Shown piece by piece: positions 53,586 to 62,393 of a stretch of 64,000 nt of DNA. Each line of letters begins with the position of its first letter. The stretch's first letter is position 1. The notes beneath the pieces are model-generated. The model was not told the DNA's origin. It worked only from the letters and a program-made list of their open reading frames with translations, and ran no database searches. This DNA is from an uncultured Alphaproteobacteria bacterium (GTDB lineage: Bacteria > Pseudomonadota > Alphaproteobacteria > Caulobacterales > Hyphomonadaceae). The position numbers were made by a program, and so were the translations under genes. The stretch spans positions 1-64,000 of the forward strand of contig CAIKWZ010000010.1 in NCBI GenBank assembly GCA_903831255.1. The letters run 5' to 3'.

Positions 53586-54245
53586 TCATGACACGACCGG
53601 ATAGAAAGGTCTCCCCCAGTCAAGTGTGGGATTGTCCATCATCAGATCGACGAACACGGGTGTCAGAAAAGCCAGAACGGCGGCGCCATCGACAATCTGG
53701 CTGCGGTTCACGCTTCCCGACCAGGTCGAAGCCCCATGGACGATCTGATTGCGAAGCACATAAAGGCGGTCGAAGACGATTTCCAGCAGGGCCCCGACAT
53801 CCGAAGTCGAGAGCGCCTCACGCGCCAGCCTGTTGCTGACCTCAAAAGCGTCCCGCCATCCGCCTGAGACCCCGCCTGATACGGCCTCACGCCAGAAGGG
53901 CCCGAAGATATAACGATTATCGAGCAGCAGTCGCACCGACCCGGAGAATTTCCACCAGAGCGCGTTATAGATCACCCTCTGAGCGTCCGCCGACGCAAGC
54001 GTCTGGAAGTAGAGTCTGAAGGCGTCGCGTTCGCTCGGGGTTTCGCGCTCATTGAGCTCGCCGGCATAGGCGGCGTTGAAGGCGATCCACAGGAAGATAA
54101 ACTGAGCATCGGGATCGCGCCGCGCCGCCTCCTCCTCCGCCCGGCCAATCCAGCTGATCGACCTGTGAACGCGAAGGCCAAACGGCTCGGAGAACCCGTC
54201 CCTTAAACGTCTCTGCTTATCCTTGAGCTCCGAAAACGTCCTCAT
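53586..54245 (-). CDS. HEPN-type protein, first gene of the Hsp70-like operon
   Basis: A 219-residue helical protein. FLWIAFNAAYAGEL (residues 51-64) and VLRNQIVHGA (163-172) are the two blocks of Apea-like HEPN proteins. RNQIVH at 165-170 is the RX4H motif of HEPN ribonucleases. The ATG at 54245 has a strong GGGGGGAAG ribosome site. It is upstream of the winged-helix and Hsp70-like genes on one strand and divergent from an MFS gene. HEPN proteins are often toxins or antiviral RNases; activity here is inferred. Confidence 0.82.
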   Translation of the reverse strand: MRTFSELKDKQRRLRDGFSEPFGLRVHRSISWIGRAEEEAARRDPDAQFIFLWIAFNAAYAGELNERETPSERDAFRLYFQTLASADAQRVIYNALWWKFSGSVRLLLDNRYIFGPFWREAVSGGVSGGWRDAFEVSNRLAREALSTSDVGALLEIVFDRLYVLRNQIVHGASTWSGSVNRSQIVDGAAVLAFLTPVFVDLMMDNPTLDWGRPFYPVVS

Positions 54246-54514
54246 CTTCCCCCCTTTGGGCGCCCCGACCTCGCCCCGACAAACGCATACCCGTCCTAAA
54301 GTCACCGGGAGGTTTACGGGAGATCGCCTCGTCCATCCGCCTCGCCTCGTCCCCTCGCGGGATCCGGCCCCGATTGAAGAGCGCCGCAGGAAGGCTCCCT
54401 CCATACCCCCCTCACCGGCCTCGGAGATAGCGTCTTCCGCTCACGCCTTTTTTGCCTCTAAACTCTGTCTGGATCCTGACGCATGAGGTCAGACCCGGGG
54501 GAGATCGAGCGGTC

Positions 54515-55807
54515 ATGACGACAGCAACAGCCGACAAGGGCCTGCGCTCCCGCGGTTACATCCTCGCGATCCTGACGCTGGTCTACGCGTTCAATCATAT
54601 CGATCGGCAGGTCCTGCTCATCCTCCTGGAGCCCATCAAGACGGAGCTTCAGCTTCGGGACACGCAGCTGGGTCTCCTGACCGGCATAGGGTTTGCCGCC
54701 GTCTACGCGACCCTCGGCGTCCCCGTCGCCCTGTGGGCGGACCGGGGCCGCCGCCGTGACATCATCGCCCTGTCGCTGTCGGTCTGGTCGCTGATGACAG
54801 CGCTTTCCGGATTTGCTCAGACGTTCACCCATCTCCTCCTTGCACGGATCGGGGTCGGCATTGGCGAAGCGGGCGGAACTCCGCCGGCCACCTCGATGAT
54901 TTCAGATCTCTACGAACCCTCCCGTCGGGCGACAGCCCTCGGCGTCTACACGCTGGGGATCGGCCTTGGCGTGCTGGCGGGCTTTCCGCTCGGAGGACTG
55001 GTCTATGAGAGCTTCGGCTGGCGCGCCGCCTTCTTCGTCGCGGGCGTGCCGGGCCTTCTACTGGCGGTCGTCGTCTGGCTCACGGTTCCCGAGCCGACCC
55101 GCGGCGCAAGCGAGCCAGGCGGCGTGCGCTCCCAGGCCGAGCCGATGCCGGTGTCGGCGACCTTCGCCTTCATACTCTCCCAGTCATCCTTCCTCTGGCT
55201 GCTGGCGGGATGCATGCTGATCTGCGTGTCCGCCAACGCTTTCCTCGCCTGGACGGCCCCCTTTCTGATACGAACTCACGGCCTGGAGGTCGGAGAGGTC
55301 GGACTGGCGCTGGGGTTGCTCGTGGGAGGCCTCGGCGGAGCGGGAGCGGTGCTGATCGGAATGGCCTGCGACCGGCTGTCCAGCAAGGACTTACGCTGGC
55401 GCCCATGGACCATACTCGTCTGCGGGATCGCGTCTCTGCCTTTCGCATGGATGTTTCTGAACGCCGCAACGCCGCAGGCGGCCTTCCTGGCCAATGTCGT
55501 CCCGTCCTTTGTGGGGCTGATCTACGCCAGCATCGCCTACACGGCGAGCCAGGAGCTGGTGGGGGTCAGAATGCGTTCCGTCGCGAGCGCTTTCACCCTC
55601 TTCTGTCTGACGCTTCTCGGCATTGGCGGCGGTCCGACGCTCGTCGGCTTCCTTTCGGATTACTTCGCGGCCACGGATCCGCAGACATCGCTGCGAAGAG
55701 CGCTCGAAACGATGCTGATCCTGAATGCTCTCAGTCTGATCTGCCTCTTCATGGCCTCGCTCGGCTACAGACGGGACGTCGAGCGGGCCCGGAGGCTCGA
55801 CAGCTGA
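54515..55807 (+). CDS. MFS transporter (spinster-like type)
   Basis: A 430-residue transporter with 12 predicted membrane helices. Family text includes YAFNHIDRQVLLILLEPIKTEL at the first helix, WADRGRRRDI in the loop between helices 2 and 3, and GIGEAGGTPPATSMISDLY. This sub-type is abundant in sphingomonad-like alphaproteobacteria beside catabolic genes, but no such genes fix the substrate here. The ATG at 54515 is chosen for length. It is divergent from the HEPN gene and convergent with the AttH gene 3 bases away. Confidence 0.92.
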   Translation: MTTATADKGLRSRGYILAILTLVYAFNHIDRQVLLILLEPIKTELQLRDTQLGLLTGIGFAAVYATLGVPVALWADRGRRRDIIALSLSVWSLMTALSGFAQTFTHLLLARIGVGIGEAGGTPPATSMISDLYEPSRRATALGVYTLGIGLGVLAGFPLGGLVYESFGWRAAFFVAGVPGLLLAVVVWLTVPEPTRGASEPGGVRSQAEPMPVSATFAFILSQSSFLWLLAGCMLICVSANAFLAWTAPFLIRTHGLEVGEVGLALGLLVGGLGGAGAVLIGMACDRLSSKDLRWRPWTILVCGIASLPFAWMFLNAATPQAAFLANVVPSFVGLIYASIAYTASQELVGVRMRSVASAFTLFCLTLLGIGGGPTLVGFLSDYFAATDPQTSLRRALETMLILNALSLICLFMASLGYRRDVERARRLDS

Positions 55808-55810
55808 GGC

Positions 55811-56866
55811 TCATTCATATCCGGTCATTTCGAGATAGCCCTGTCCAGGATGACTTCCCGAAATCGTCACAGGCCCCTCCCAATAAGGGGCCGACGTCTT
55901 CATGAAGGCCTTGGGATTGATCGCCCGAAGGGTCACATCAATCCGACGCGCCTCAAGTACGATCCTCCACCGGGTCGGGATGCGCCTGCCCTCGACACGC
56001 GTATAGGCGAGCGGGATCGCCTTCAGAGAATTTCGGGAGAGGGGGATCCCCCGACCCTCTCGGGAGATCCACGTCCCTGAGGAAAATCCGTTAGCCGAGT
56101 CCCGTAGACTGAAGCCCATCAGTTTTTCCCCGTTGTCGAAATGAAGGGAAAACCAGTCCCAGCCGGTCTGATCGGCGGCGAGAGGCTGTGAGGACCACTC
56201 CCGGTCGAGCCAGGCCTGGCCGGAGACCTTCGTTCGCCGTCCGTTCAGTTCAATCTCTCCGGTCACCTTATAGAAAGGCTGAGAGTAGTAATAACTGGCC
56301 TGACCAGAGGCGGATTTAAGGGAATACCCGCGATCGCCATGCAGGATGAGCGGGCGATCGGACTTCGCTGTAAGACGATAGGAAAAGGCCGGACCCGCCG
56401 CAAAAAGCTCCAGGTGGGACAGCGGATCAGCCTCAGCCGCTGCGAGGCTCTTCATGCTCCAGTCATCGATAGACGCGCCGAAGGGGCTCGTCCGCACGCC
56501 CGCCTGCCCCGTGCCCCCGCGCCCCAGTCGTTCGGCGAAGACATGATCGGTCCGGGACGTCAGAGCGGCATGCCCCATATAGAGCTGGGGATCCGACCAG
56601 CCGCCGCCCTCTCCCGGGGTCAGCGCCGTTCGAAAGAGTGTCCACTGCGCACCATAGGGACGACCCTGGCTGTCTTCGAGATTGGCGGTCAGATACCACC
56701 ACTCGATCCTGTACTCGCTATGAGCGCCATGATCCGCCGGAAAGGAAAGCTCGCCCCCGCGAACCGGGCTGGCGAACCCCTTCGCAGGGGCGCCAAGACC
56801 GGCGAAGCCCTGAGCGTGAGCCGACGCGCACAGCCACAGGCACAGAAACAGACATCTAACGCTCAC
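55811..56866 (-). CDS. AttH/CrtC-type lipocalin-like exported protein
   Basis: A 351-residue protein with a signal peptide ending in AHAQ and two lipocalin-like halves. SEYRIEWWYLTANLED and QWTLFRTAL at the N-half and WLDREWSSQPLAADQTGWDWFSLHFDNGEKLM in the second (read in parts) are diagnostic of the AttH/CrtC family. It starts at GTG and overlaps the ABC permease gene by 11 bases. Such proteins often accompany FtsX-type permeases; the substrate is probably lipid-like, which is inference. Confidence 0.92.
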   Translation of the reverse strand: MSVRCLFLCLWLCASAHAQGFAGLGAPAKGFASPVRGGELSFPADHGAHSEYRIEWWYLTANLEDSQGRPYGAQWTLFRTALTPGEGGGWSDPQLYMGHAALTSRTDHVFAERLGRGGTGQAGVRTSPFGASIDDWSMKSLAAAEADPLSHLELFAAGPAFSYRLTAKSDRPLILHGDRGYSLKSASGQASYYYSQPFYKVTGEIELNGRRTKVSGQAWLDREWSSQPLAADQTGWDWFSLHFDNGEKLMGFSLRDSANGFSSGTWISREGRGIPLSRNSLKAIPLAYTRVEGRRIPTRWRIVLEARRIDVTLRAINPKAFMKTSAPYWEGPVTISGSHPGQGYLEMTGYE

Positions 56867-59264
56867 TGGTGAAGACCTTCAGCAGGACCGAGGGCGACAT
56901 ATAGGCGAGCCTCTGAGCGGGGATAAGGGTCGAGGCCAGCGCCACAATCATGCTGAGGACGCCGAGCTGCAGCCAGTCCCCTGGAAAAACATGCATCGGC
57001 AGACGCCAGCCGAATGCCTCGACATTGACGACGCTCAGCAGAACATGAGCCAGCCCGAGGCCGGTCGGTATGGCGGCAAGGGTCACCAGAAGCGCGAGGC
57101 CCGCCGTCCTCAGCAGTTCCAGGCCCGCAAGACCCGGCAGCCTCGCGCCCATCGCCCACACCGGCGCCAGCTGTGAGACGCGCATGGACGAGAGCGTCAT
57201 CAGACTGGCGAACAGAGCAAGGCCCGCCACCGATAGGGTCAGGGCGTTGAGGGCGGCCGTCACCGCAAAGGTCTGTTCGAAGATCCGTCTCGAAACAGCC
57301 TTGATCTGCGCCTGATCAATGATCGCCTCAGACGGCAGCCCGAACTCGGAAACGAGCGAGCGCATAAAAGCATCGGTATCGCCCTCACGGGTCCGGAACG
57401 CGTATCGCAGGCGCGGCGCATCAGGAAAACGTCTCCGGAATTCCGAGATCTCGACAAGCGCCTGCCCCTCAGGATTGCCGTAATCCGAGTACACCCCTGC
57501 GATCCGGGCGCTCCAGCCGGGGCCGAGGACAAACACATCTCCCGGAGAGATATCCCGTCTTCGCGCCAGCTGCTCATTGATCAGGATCTCGCCTCCGGTT
57601 TCGACCCGATCCCATGCGCCTGGAACCGCTTCGAGAAGCGGCCAGTGGTCGCGATAACTGGCCGACACCGCGACCCCGAAAATCTCCCCCGGAAGATCGC
57701 CCAGTCGGGCCTCAGCCCCCCAGATCGGCAAGGCTTCCTGAACCCTGGGCGCGGCGAACGCGAAGAGACGATCGCCCTCCTCGCTGCTACGGGCCGAGAC
57801 ATAGACATCGGCGACAAAACGCTGATCAAGCCAGGCATTGAAGGTCAGCCGAAAGCTGGAGACCATCACCCCCACACCGACATTGGCGCTGAGAGCCATA
57901 AGAAGCGCCATGAGCGCGAAGGAGAGCCGCGGCGCCTGCAGCAGCGTGTCGGCGAAAAACCACTCTGTCAGAGGCGTGCGGGCAAGACGCCTCAGGCCCT
58001 CAAGAGTGGCGGACAACAGGAGCGGCAATGCGAGAGCGGCTCCCAGAAGGAGACCACCCATGACTGCAAATCCGGCAAGCAGCCCATTCCCCACCTGAAG
58101 CAGGATCAATGCGCCCGCGCAGAAAACACACGCGAAACCCGCCTGCCAGAGGCGAACCGCACGCGATGCGCGCGCCCAGGCGCGAGGCTGAGCCGACGCC
58201 AGCACAGGCATTCGCCAGATGGTCCAGACCCCCTGTGCGGAGGCGGCAAATACGCCAAGGGCTGAAAGCGCCATGCCCGATATCCACCAGGAGGGACGCA
58301 GGGTCAGGCTCTGAGGCCCGACGGCGCCATACAGCCCCTCAAGTGTCGCTGACACACCGGGCAGGAGGAGACCCGCGACGCCATAGCCAAGGACGACGCC
58401 CAAAGCGCCCCCAACGAGAGCGAACACTCCAAGTTCAAACACCAGCAGCCCCGAGAGGGTCGCGGTGGACACTCCAAGCGCCCGCAGCGTCCGAAACGTC
58501 GGGCGTCTCTGCTCAAACGCGAGGCCCACCGCAGAATAGACGATGAACAGGCCGACCACGAAGGCGAGAAATCCGAATGCGGTCAGGTTGAGATGAAAAC
58601 TGTCGGTCAGACGCGCAAGGTCATTTGCCGCCGCAGGCGCCCGAAGCTCAAGCTCCGGGACAAGACTTTGAAGCGCGGTCAGTCCTGATCTCTGCTCAGA
58701 AGCCACAATCAGCCGGCTGATACGGCCGGGACGATCCAGAAGCATCTGTGCGAGACCAATATCCGCCACCACGGTCCCATCGGGGAGATCCTCAGACGTC
58801 TCGATCGTCTGAGGGATACGTCCTGAAAGCTTTGCGGCGATATCCGCGGACGCCAGAATGAGACCTGGACGAGAGAGAAATGCGCCAAGCCGTCCGGGCG
58901 CGGCAGGATCAACGCTGACCGCCCCCGATGGAAGCGTCAGCGGATCAACGCCGAGCACCCGAACCGCCTCTCCCTGCAGGATGGTTGTCCCCTCGAGCAC
59001 GGGCGAGACCAGCCAGCCTGCACGACGCAGACGAATAAAGTTTTCCTCATCGAAGTCCTGCCCATCGGGCGCCTCAAGGCGCGAGAAGCGCTCTCCGGCC
59101 ACCTGTGAGGCGGCGCTGTCATAACTGGCCCGCGCCTCGGAATTCACCGCCTGCACCCCCGACCAGAGGGCTGTCGCCGCCGAGAGTCCGATCAGCATCA
59201 TCGTCAGCTGAAACGGGCTGCGGACCCAGTGAGACAGAAGGGCCTTCAGCGCGACCGTCAGCAT
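56856..59264 (-). CDS. FtsX-type ABC transporter permease
   Basis: An 802-residue permease with two FtsX domains. One membrane helix lies near residues 12-32. A periplasmic domain follows, then three helices around 230-350, more helices near 375-420, a second periplasmic domain, and three helices at 690-795. The layout is that of large FtsX-fused permeases working with an AttH-type partner. It overlaps the ATPase gene by 7 bases. Its mechanism is likely mechanical lipid or lipoprotein export rather than small-molecule transport, by family analogy. Confidence 0.92.
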   Translation of the reverse strand: MLTVALKALLSHWVRSPFQLTMMLIGLSAATALWSGVQAVNSEARASYDSAASQVAGERFSRLEAPDGQDFDEENFIRLRRAGWLVSPVLEGTTILQGEAVRVLGVDPLTLPSGAVSVDPAAPGRLGAFLSRPGLILASADIAAKLSGRIPQTIETSEDLPDGTVVADIGLAQMLLDRPGRISRLIVASEQRSGLTALQSLVPELELRAPAAANDLARLTDSFHLNLTAFGFLAFVVGLFIVYSAVGLAFEQRRPTFRTLRALGVSTATLSGLLVFELGVFALVGGALGVVLGYGVAGLLLPGVSATLEGLYGAVGPQSLTLRPSWWISGMALSALGVFAASAQGVWTIWRMPVLASAQPRAWARASRAVRLWQAGFACVFCAGALILLQVGNGLLAGFAVMGGLLLGAALALPLLLSATLEGLRRLARTPLTEWFFADTLLQAPRLSFALMALLMALSANVGVGVMVSSFRLTFNAWLDQRFVADVYVSARSSEEGDRLFAFAAPRVQEALPIWGAEARLGDLPGEIFGVAVSASYRDHWPLLEAVPGAWDRVETGGEILINEQLARRRDISPGDVFVLGPGWSARIAGVYSDYGNPEGQALVEISEFRRRFPDAPRLRYAFRTREGDTDAFMRSLVSEFGLPSEAIIDQAQIKAVSRRIFEQTFAVTAALNALTLSVAGLALFASLMTLSSMRVSQLAPVWAMGARLPGLAGLELLRTAGLALLVTLAAIPTGLGLAHVLLSVVNVEAFGWRLPMHVFPGDWLQLGVLSMIVALASTLIPAQRLAYMSPSVLLKVFTSER

Positions 59265-59944
59265 GCGAGAATGCGACCCGCCGAAAGGTGAAGCCGCCGA
59301 TCGAGCTGGCCTGCGATGCGAAGCGAGTGCGTCGCCATGATGAGACCCGCGCCTGACGCCCGGACCAGATCGAGCATAAGCGCGAGCACGCTCGCCGCGC
59401 TCGCCTCATCAAGATTGCCTGTCGGCTCATCCGCCAGAACGAGAATGGGTCTCATGGCGAGGGTTCGCGCAATCGCAACGCGCTGCTGCTGTCCGCCCGA
59501 CAACTGTTCAGGGTAGCGATTGAGAAGACCTGACAGACCAAGGCGTTCGACAAGTTCATCCCGCCAGGACGGGTCGAGACGCCCGGCCAGCCGCGCATGA
59601 AAGGCGATGTTCGACCGGACATCCAGGGAAGGAATGAGATTGAACTGCTGAAAGACCAGTCCGATGCGCTGCCGGCGAAGCGCCGAAAGCTCAGCATCGC
59701 CCAGACGTTCAAGCTCCGTTCCCTCAATCCGTATCGATCCGCTGTCAGTCCGATCGAGGCCAGCCAGAAGATGAAGAAGCGTGCTCTTTCCGCTGCCGGA
59801 CTCGCCGGTCAGAGCCAGACTGACGCCGGCGTTCAGATCAAAACTCACCCCGCTCAGAACCGGGAGAGGCCCTTCGGATGTCGAGTAGGTCTTGACGACC
59901 TCCCTCACCTCAACCAGGGACGTCCCGCGCCCCTCATCCGCCAT
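59258..59944 (-). CDS. ABC transporter ATP-binding protein
   Basis: A 228-residue ATPase of the LolD/MacB type. It has Walker A GESGSGKSTLLHLL, the signature LSGGQQQRVAIARTLA, Walker B ILVLADEPTGNLDE, and the H-loop MATHSL. The ATG at 59944 is chosen because upstream text is unlike the family. It energises the FtsX-type permease encoded next. Confidence 0.95.
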   Translation of the reverse strand: MADEGRGTSLVEVREVVKTYSTSEGPLPVLSGVSFDLNAGVSLALTGESGSGKSTLLHLLAGLDRTDSGSIRIEGTELERLGDAELSALRRQRIGLVFQQFNLIPSLDVRSNIAFHARLAGRLDPSWRDELVERLGLSGLLNRYPEQLSGGQQQRVAIARTLAMRPILVLADEPTGNLDEASAASVLALMLDLVRASGAGLIMATHSLRIAGQLDRRLHLSAGRILAC

Positions 59945-59958
59945 GGCGATCGCACGGT

Positions 59959-60561
59959 TCAACCCGGCGGCCTCGTCGCAACGACACTCGGACGGACCTG
60001 GGCCGCGAGCCACCACTTTCTGAGCGCCCCGCTCCCCTCAGGGTCTGCAAGATGGGGAAGGCGAAACTCGACATAACCGACGGCCGCCGCCTGAGCGATC
60101 CATCCGATATCGACAGGGGTCGGATCAGCCTCTTCGCGTTTTGACATTTCAAGAAGACCGCGACGGATCGCATCCGCCCATCGCGACATCCAGTAAGCCG
60201 ACCGGGCGGCCTCCTCCCGTCGGGCCTCCATGACAAGACTGAACGCGGCATCCATGACGCCCTGAGCCAGCGCATGCCGCACCAGCGCGTCGAAGCGTGA
60301 GGAAAGGGTTGTCGGGAACAGCCGCCCGCCGCCAGCGATCGCATCCAGATATTCGCAAATCACCGTACTGTCGAAAATCGCGCTCTCGCCTGGCCGGACC
60401 AGGGCCGGGATCTTGCCAAGAGGGTTGGCTGCCGCAACCACGCCGTCCTCTCCCATAGGGTTGGCATCGGTAACGGAAACGCGATCGCTAAGGCCAAGTT
60501 CAATCAGACATATCCGGACCTTGCGGGCGTAGGGAGACGTCGGCGAGGACAGCAACTGCAT
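59959..60561 (-). CDS. Glutathione S-transferase family protein
   Basis: A 200-residue GST. The thioredoxin-fold N-half has SSPTSPYARKVRICLIEL, GKIPALV and FDSTVICEYLD; the helical C-half ends in AQVRPSVVATRPP. No obvious catalytic Ser, Tyr or Cys can be assigned beyond Ser-Pro-Tyr near the N-end. The start at 60561 has AGGA upstream; an ATG 7 codons earlier has none. It lies 14 bases upstream of the ABC ATPase gene on the same strand. Confidence 0.9.
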   Translation of the reverse strand: MQLLSSPTSPYARKVRICLIELGLSDRVSVTDANPMGEDGVVAAANPLGKIPALVRPGESAIFDSTVICEYLDAIAGGGRLFPTTLSSRFDALVRHALAQGVMDAAFSLVMEARREEAARSAYWMSRWADAIRRGLLEMSKREEADPTPVDIGWIAQAAAVGYVEFRLPHLADPEGSGALRKWWLAAQVRPSVVATRPPG

Positions 60562-60642
60562 CTGTCGATCCTGAAGGGTCATGAAAGAGCTACCGACGGG
60601 TCATACAACCCGCCGGCGACAGGCGAAATGAAAAACTGTCTC

Positions 60643-62334
60643 TCACGGCGTTCGTTCGAACACCACGCGTCCGTCGAGCACGGTCATGTCGACTTTCGTC
60701 TCGAGGATACGCTCCGGAGGCGCCTCAAGAAGATTCTCACTGAGAACCGCAAGGTCGGCGAAATACCCGGGCTCAATCAGACCCTTCTTCGTCTCCTCGA
60801 AACTCAGATAGGCGCCGCCATGGGTATATAGCCGCAAGGCCTCAGGAAGACTGACCCGTTCACCGTCTCCATAGACCGCCCCCGAGCGCCCCTTGCGCGT
60901 GACGGCCGCATAGACGCCCACCAGGGGCCCGATCGGAATGATGTCCGAGGAAAACGCCATCCTTACCCCGGCCGACAGGGGCGTGGCGATGGGATTGTTG
61001 AGGGCGAGAGCCTCATCCGGCAGGTAGGTCCGATACCGGCCCTCGAGACTGTAGGTGAAATTGGGCTGCTGAGCGATGGCGATCCCATGACGCGCCATGA
61101 GAGCCAGGGTCTCCGCACGGGGCGTCATGGAGAAATGATTGAGATAGTGCCGGTGATCGCGCGCGGGACCCGATGCGATGACCCGCGCCATCATGCCGGC
61201 GGCCTCGTCAATGGCGCGGTCCCCGATCGTATGGAAACCGAACTGCCAGCCCAATTCGTGCGCCGCCTTCGCCAGCCGTTCGATATCCGCCATCGGCGTC
61301 GTCAGCGAGCCGCGATAGGACGGATCGTTGCGATAGGGTCTTGTCGTGAACGCCGCCGGTCCTGTGAAGCCGCCATCGACAAAGACCTTGAGCGGCCCGA
61401 CGCTGAGACGTTCGTCCCCATCTCCAGTCTTACGGCCGAATGCGATAAGGGCTCGGATCGCGTCCGCGGACGCTCCTGCATCCAGCCCGGGATTGATCTG
61501 GACACGGGCCCTGGGAAGAGGAAGATCGGAGCTTGCATAAACAAGCGTCCACAGTCGGTCAAAGACCTTTGGAGACGCGCTCGCGTCAGTAAGACTTGTA
61601 ATCCCGAGCGCAAGCTGAGCGTTCAGGTTGCGCGCCAGGTCCTCTGCAAGATCCTCCGGCTGACCGCGTGGCATGACACGGGTGACAAGATCGAAACGCT
61701 CGGCGATCACACCGGTCAGTCGCCCCTGCTCATCCCTCTCGAGGCTCCCGCCTTCTGGATCAGGACTTGATTGTGAGAGCTCGGCGCGCTCCAGCGCCAG
61801 GGAGTTTGCAATAGCCGCATGCCCGCCCTCGCGGGTGAACAGAACCGCTCGGCCGGCGGAGACCTCATCAAGGTCGAAACGCGTCGGCTTTCGACCATCC
61901 GAGAAGCGGTCTTCGCTCCATCCATAGCCGATGATCCATCCTCCGACGGGAACCACCTCCGTCATTCGTTGTACGACCGCCTTCAGCTCAAGGATGGAGC
62001 CCGCTCGGGAGACATCCGCCCAGTTTCCGGGATTGCCGTCGATATGAGTGTGGGCGTCATTAAACCCGGGAATGAGCAGCCGCCCCTTAAGGTCGATCGT
62101 TCGGTCGGCGCGATAGGCCGCTTCAATCTCCGCGCCGCCCACAGCCAGAATTCGTCCTTTATCGACAACCACGGCCTGATGCGTGTCATAGGCTTCATTC
62201 GCCGTGAACACGACACCGTTGGTGAGCATCAGATCCGCACGCTGAGGGCCGTTCGCGCACGCCGCCAGAGCGAGGAACCCGGCCCAGGCCGCAGCGAGAC
62301 CGGCAGACCGCCATACTGGGGATAACATTGTCAT
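60643..62334 (-). CDS. YtcJ-like amidohydrolase, probable lipoprotein
   Basis: A 563-residue amidohydrolase-superfamily enzyme. A leader with lipobox LALAAC near residue 24 points to export and lipid anchoring. The N-terminal metal motif is FNDAHTHIDGN, with later His in FGFHTIGDRAIDEA and YLNHFSMT, and AFSSDIIPIGP carrying the conserved Asp. YtcJ-like enzymes act on varied amide substrates. The ATG at 62334 has AGGA upstream. It follows an alpha/beta-hydrolase gene on the same strand. Confidence 0.92.
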   Translation of the reverse strand: MTMLSPVWRSAGLAAAWAGFLALAACANGPQRADLMLTNGVVFTANEAYDTHQAVVVDKGRILAVGGAEIEAAYRADRTIDLKGRLLIPGFNDAHTHIDGNPGNWADVSRAGSILELKAVVQRMTEVVPVGGWIIGYGWSEDRFSDGRKPTRFDLDEVSAGRAVLFTREGGHAAIANSLALERAELSQSSPDPEGGSLERDEQGRLTGVIAERFDLVTRVMPRGQPEDLAEDLARNLNAQLALGITSLTDASASPKVFDRLWTLVYASSDLPLPRARVQINPGLDAGASADAIRALIAFGRKTGDGDERLSVGPLKVFVDGGFTGPAAFTTRPYRNDPSYRGSLTTPMADIERLAKAAHELGWQFGFHTIGDRAIDEAAGMMARVIASGPARDHRHYLNHFSMTPRAETLALMARHGIAIAQQPNFTYSLEGRYRTYLPDEALALNNPIATPLSAGVRMAFSSDIIPIGPLVGVYAAVTRKGRSGAVYGDGERVSLPEALRLYTHGGAYLSFEETKKGLIEPGYFADLAVLSENLLEAPPERILETKVDMTVLDGRVVFERTP

Positions 62335-62393
62335 GTCTCGGGTCCTGATGCTGGGTTCCGTTTCGGAACAAGCGCTCTGACTTATGGAGAGGA

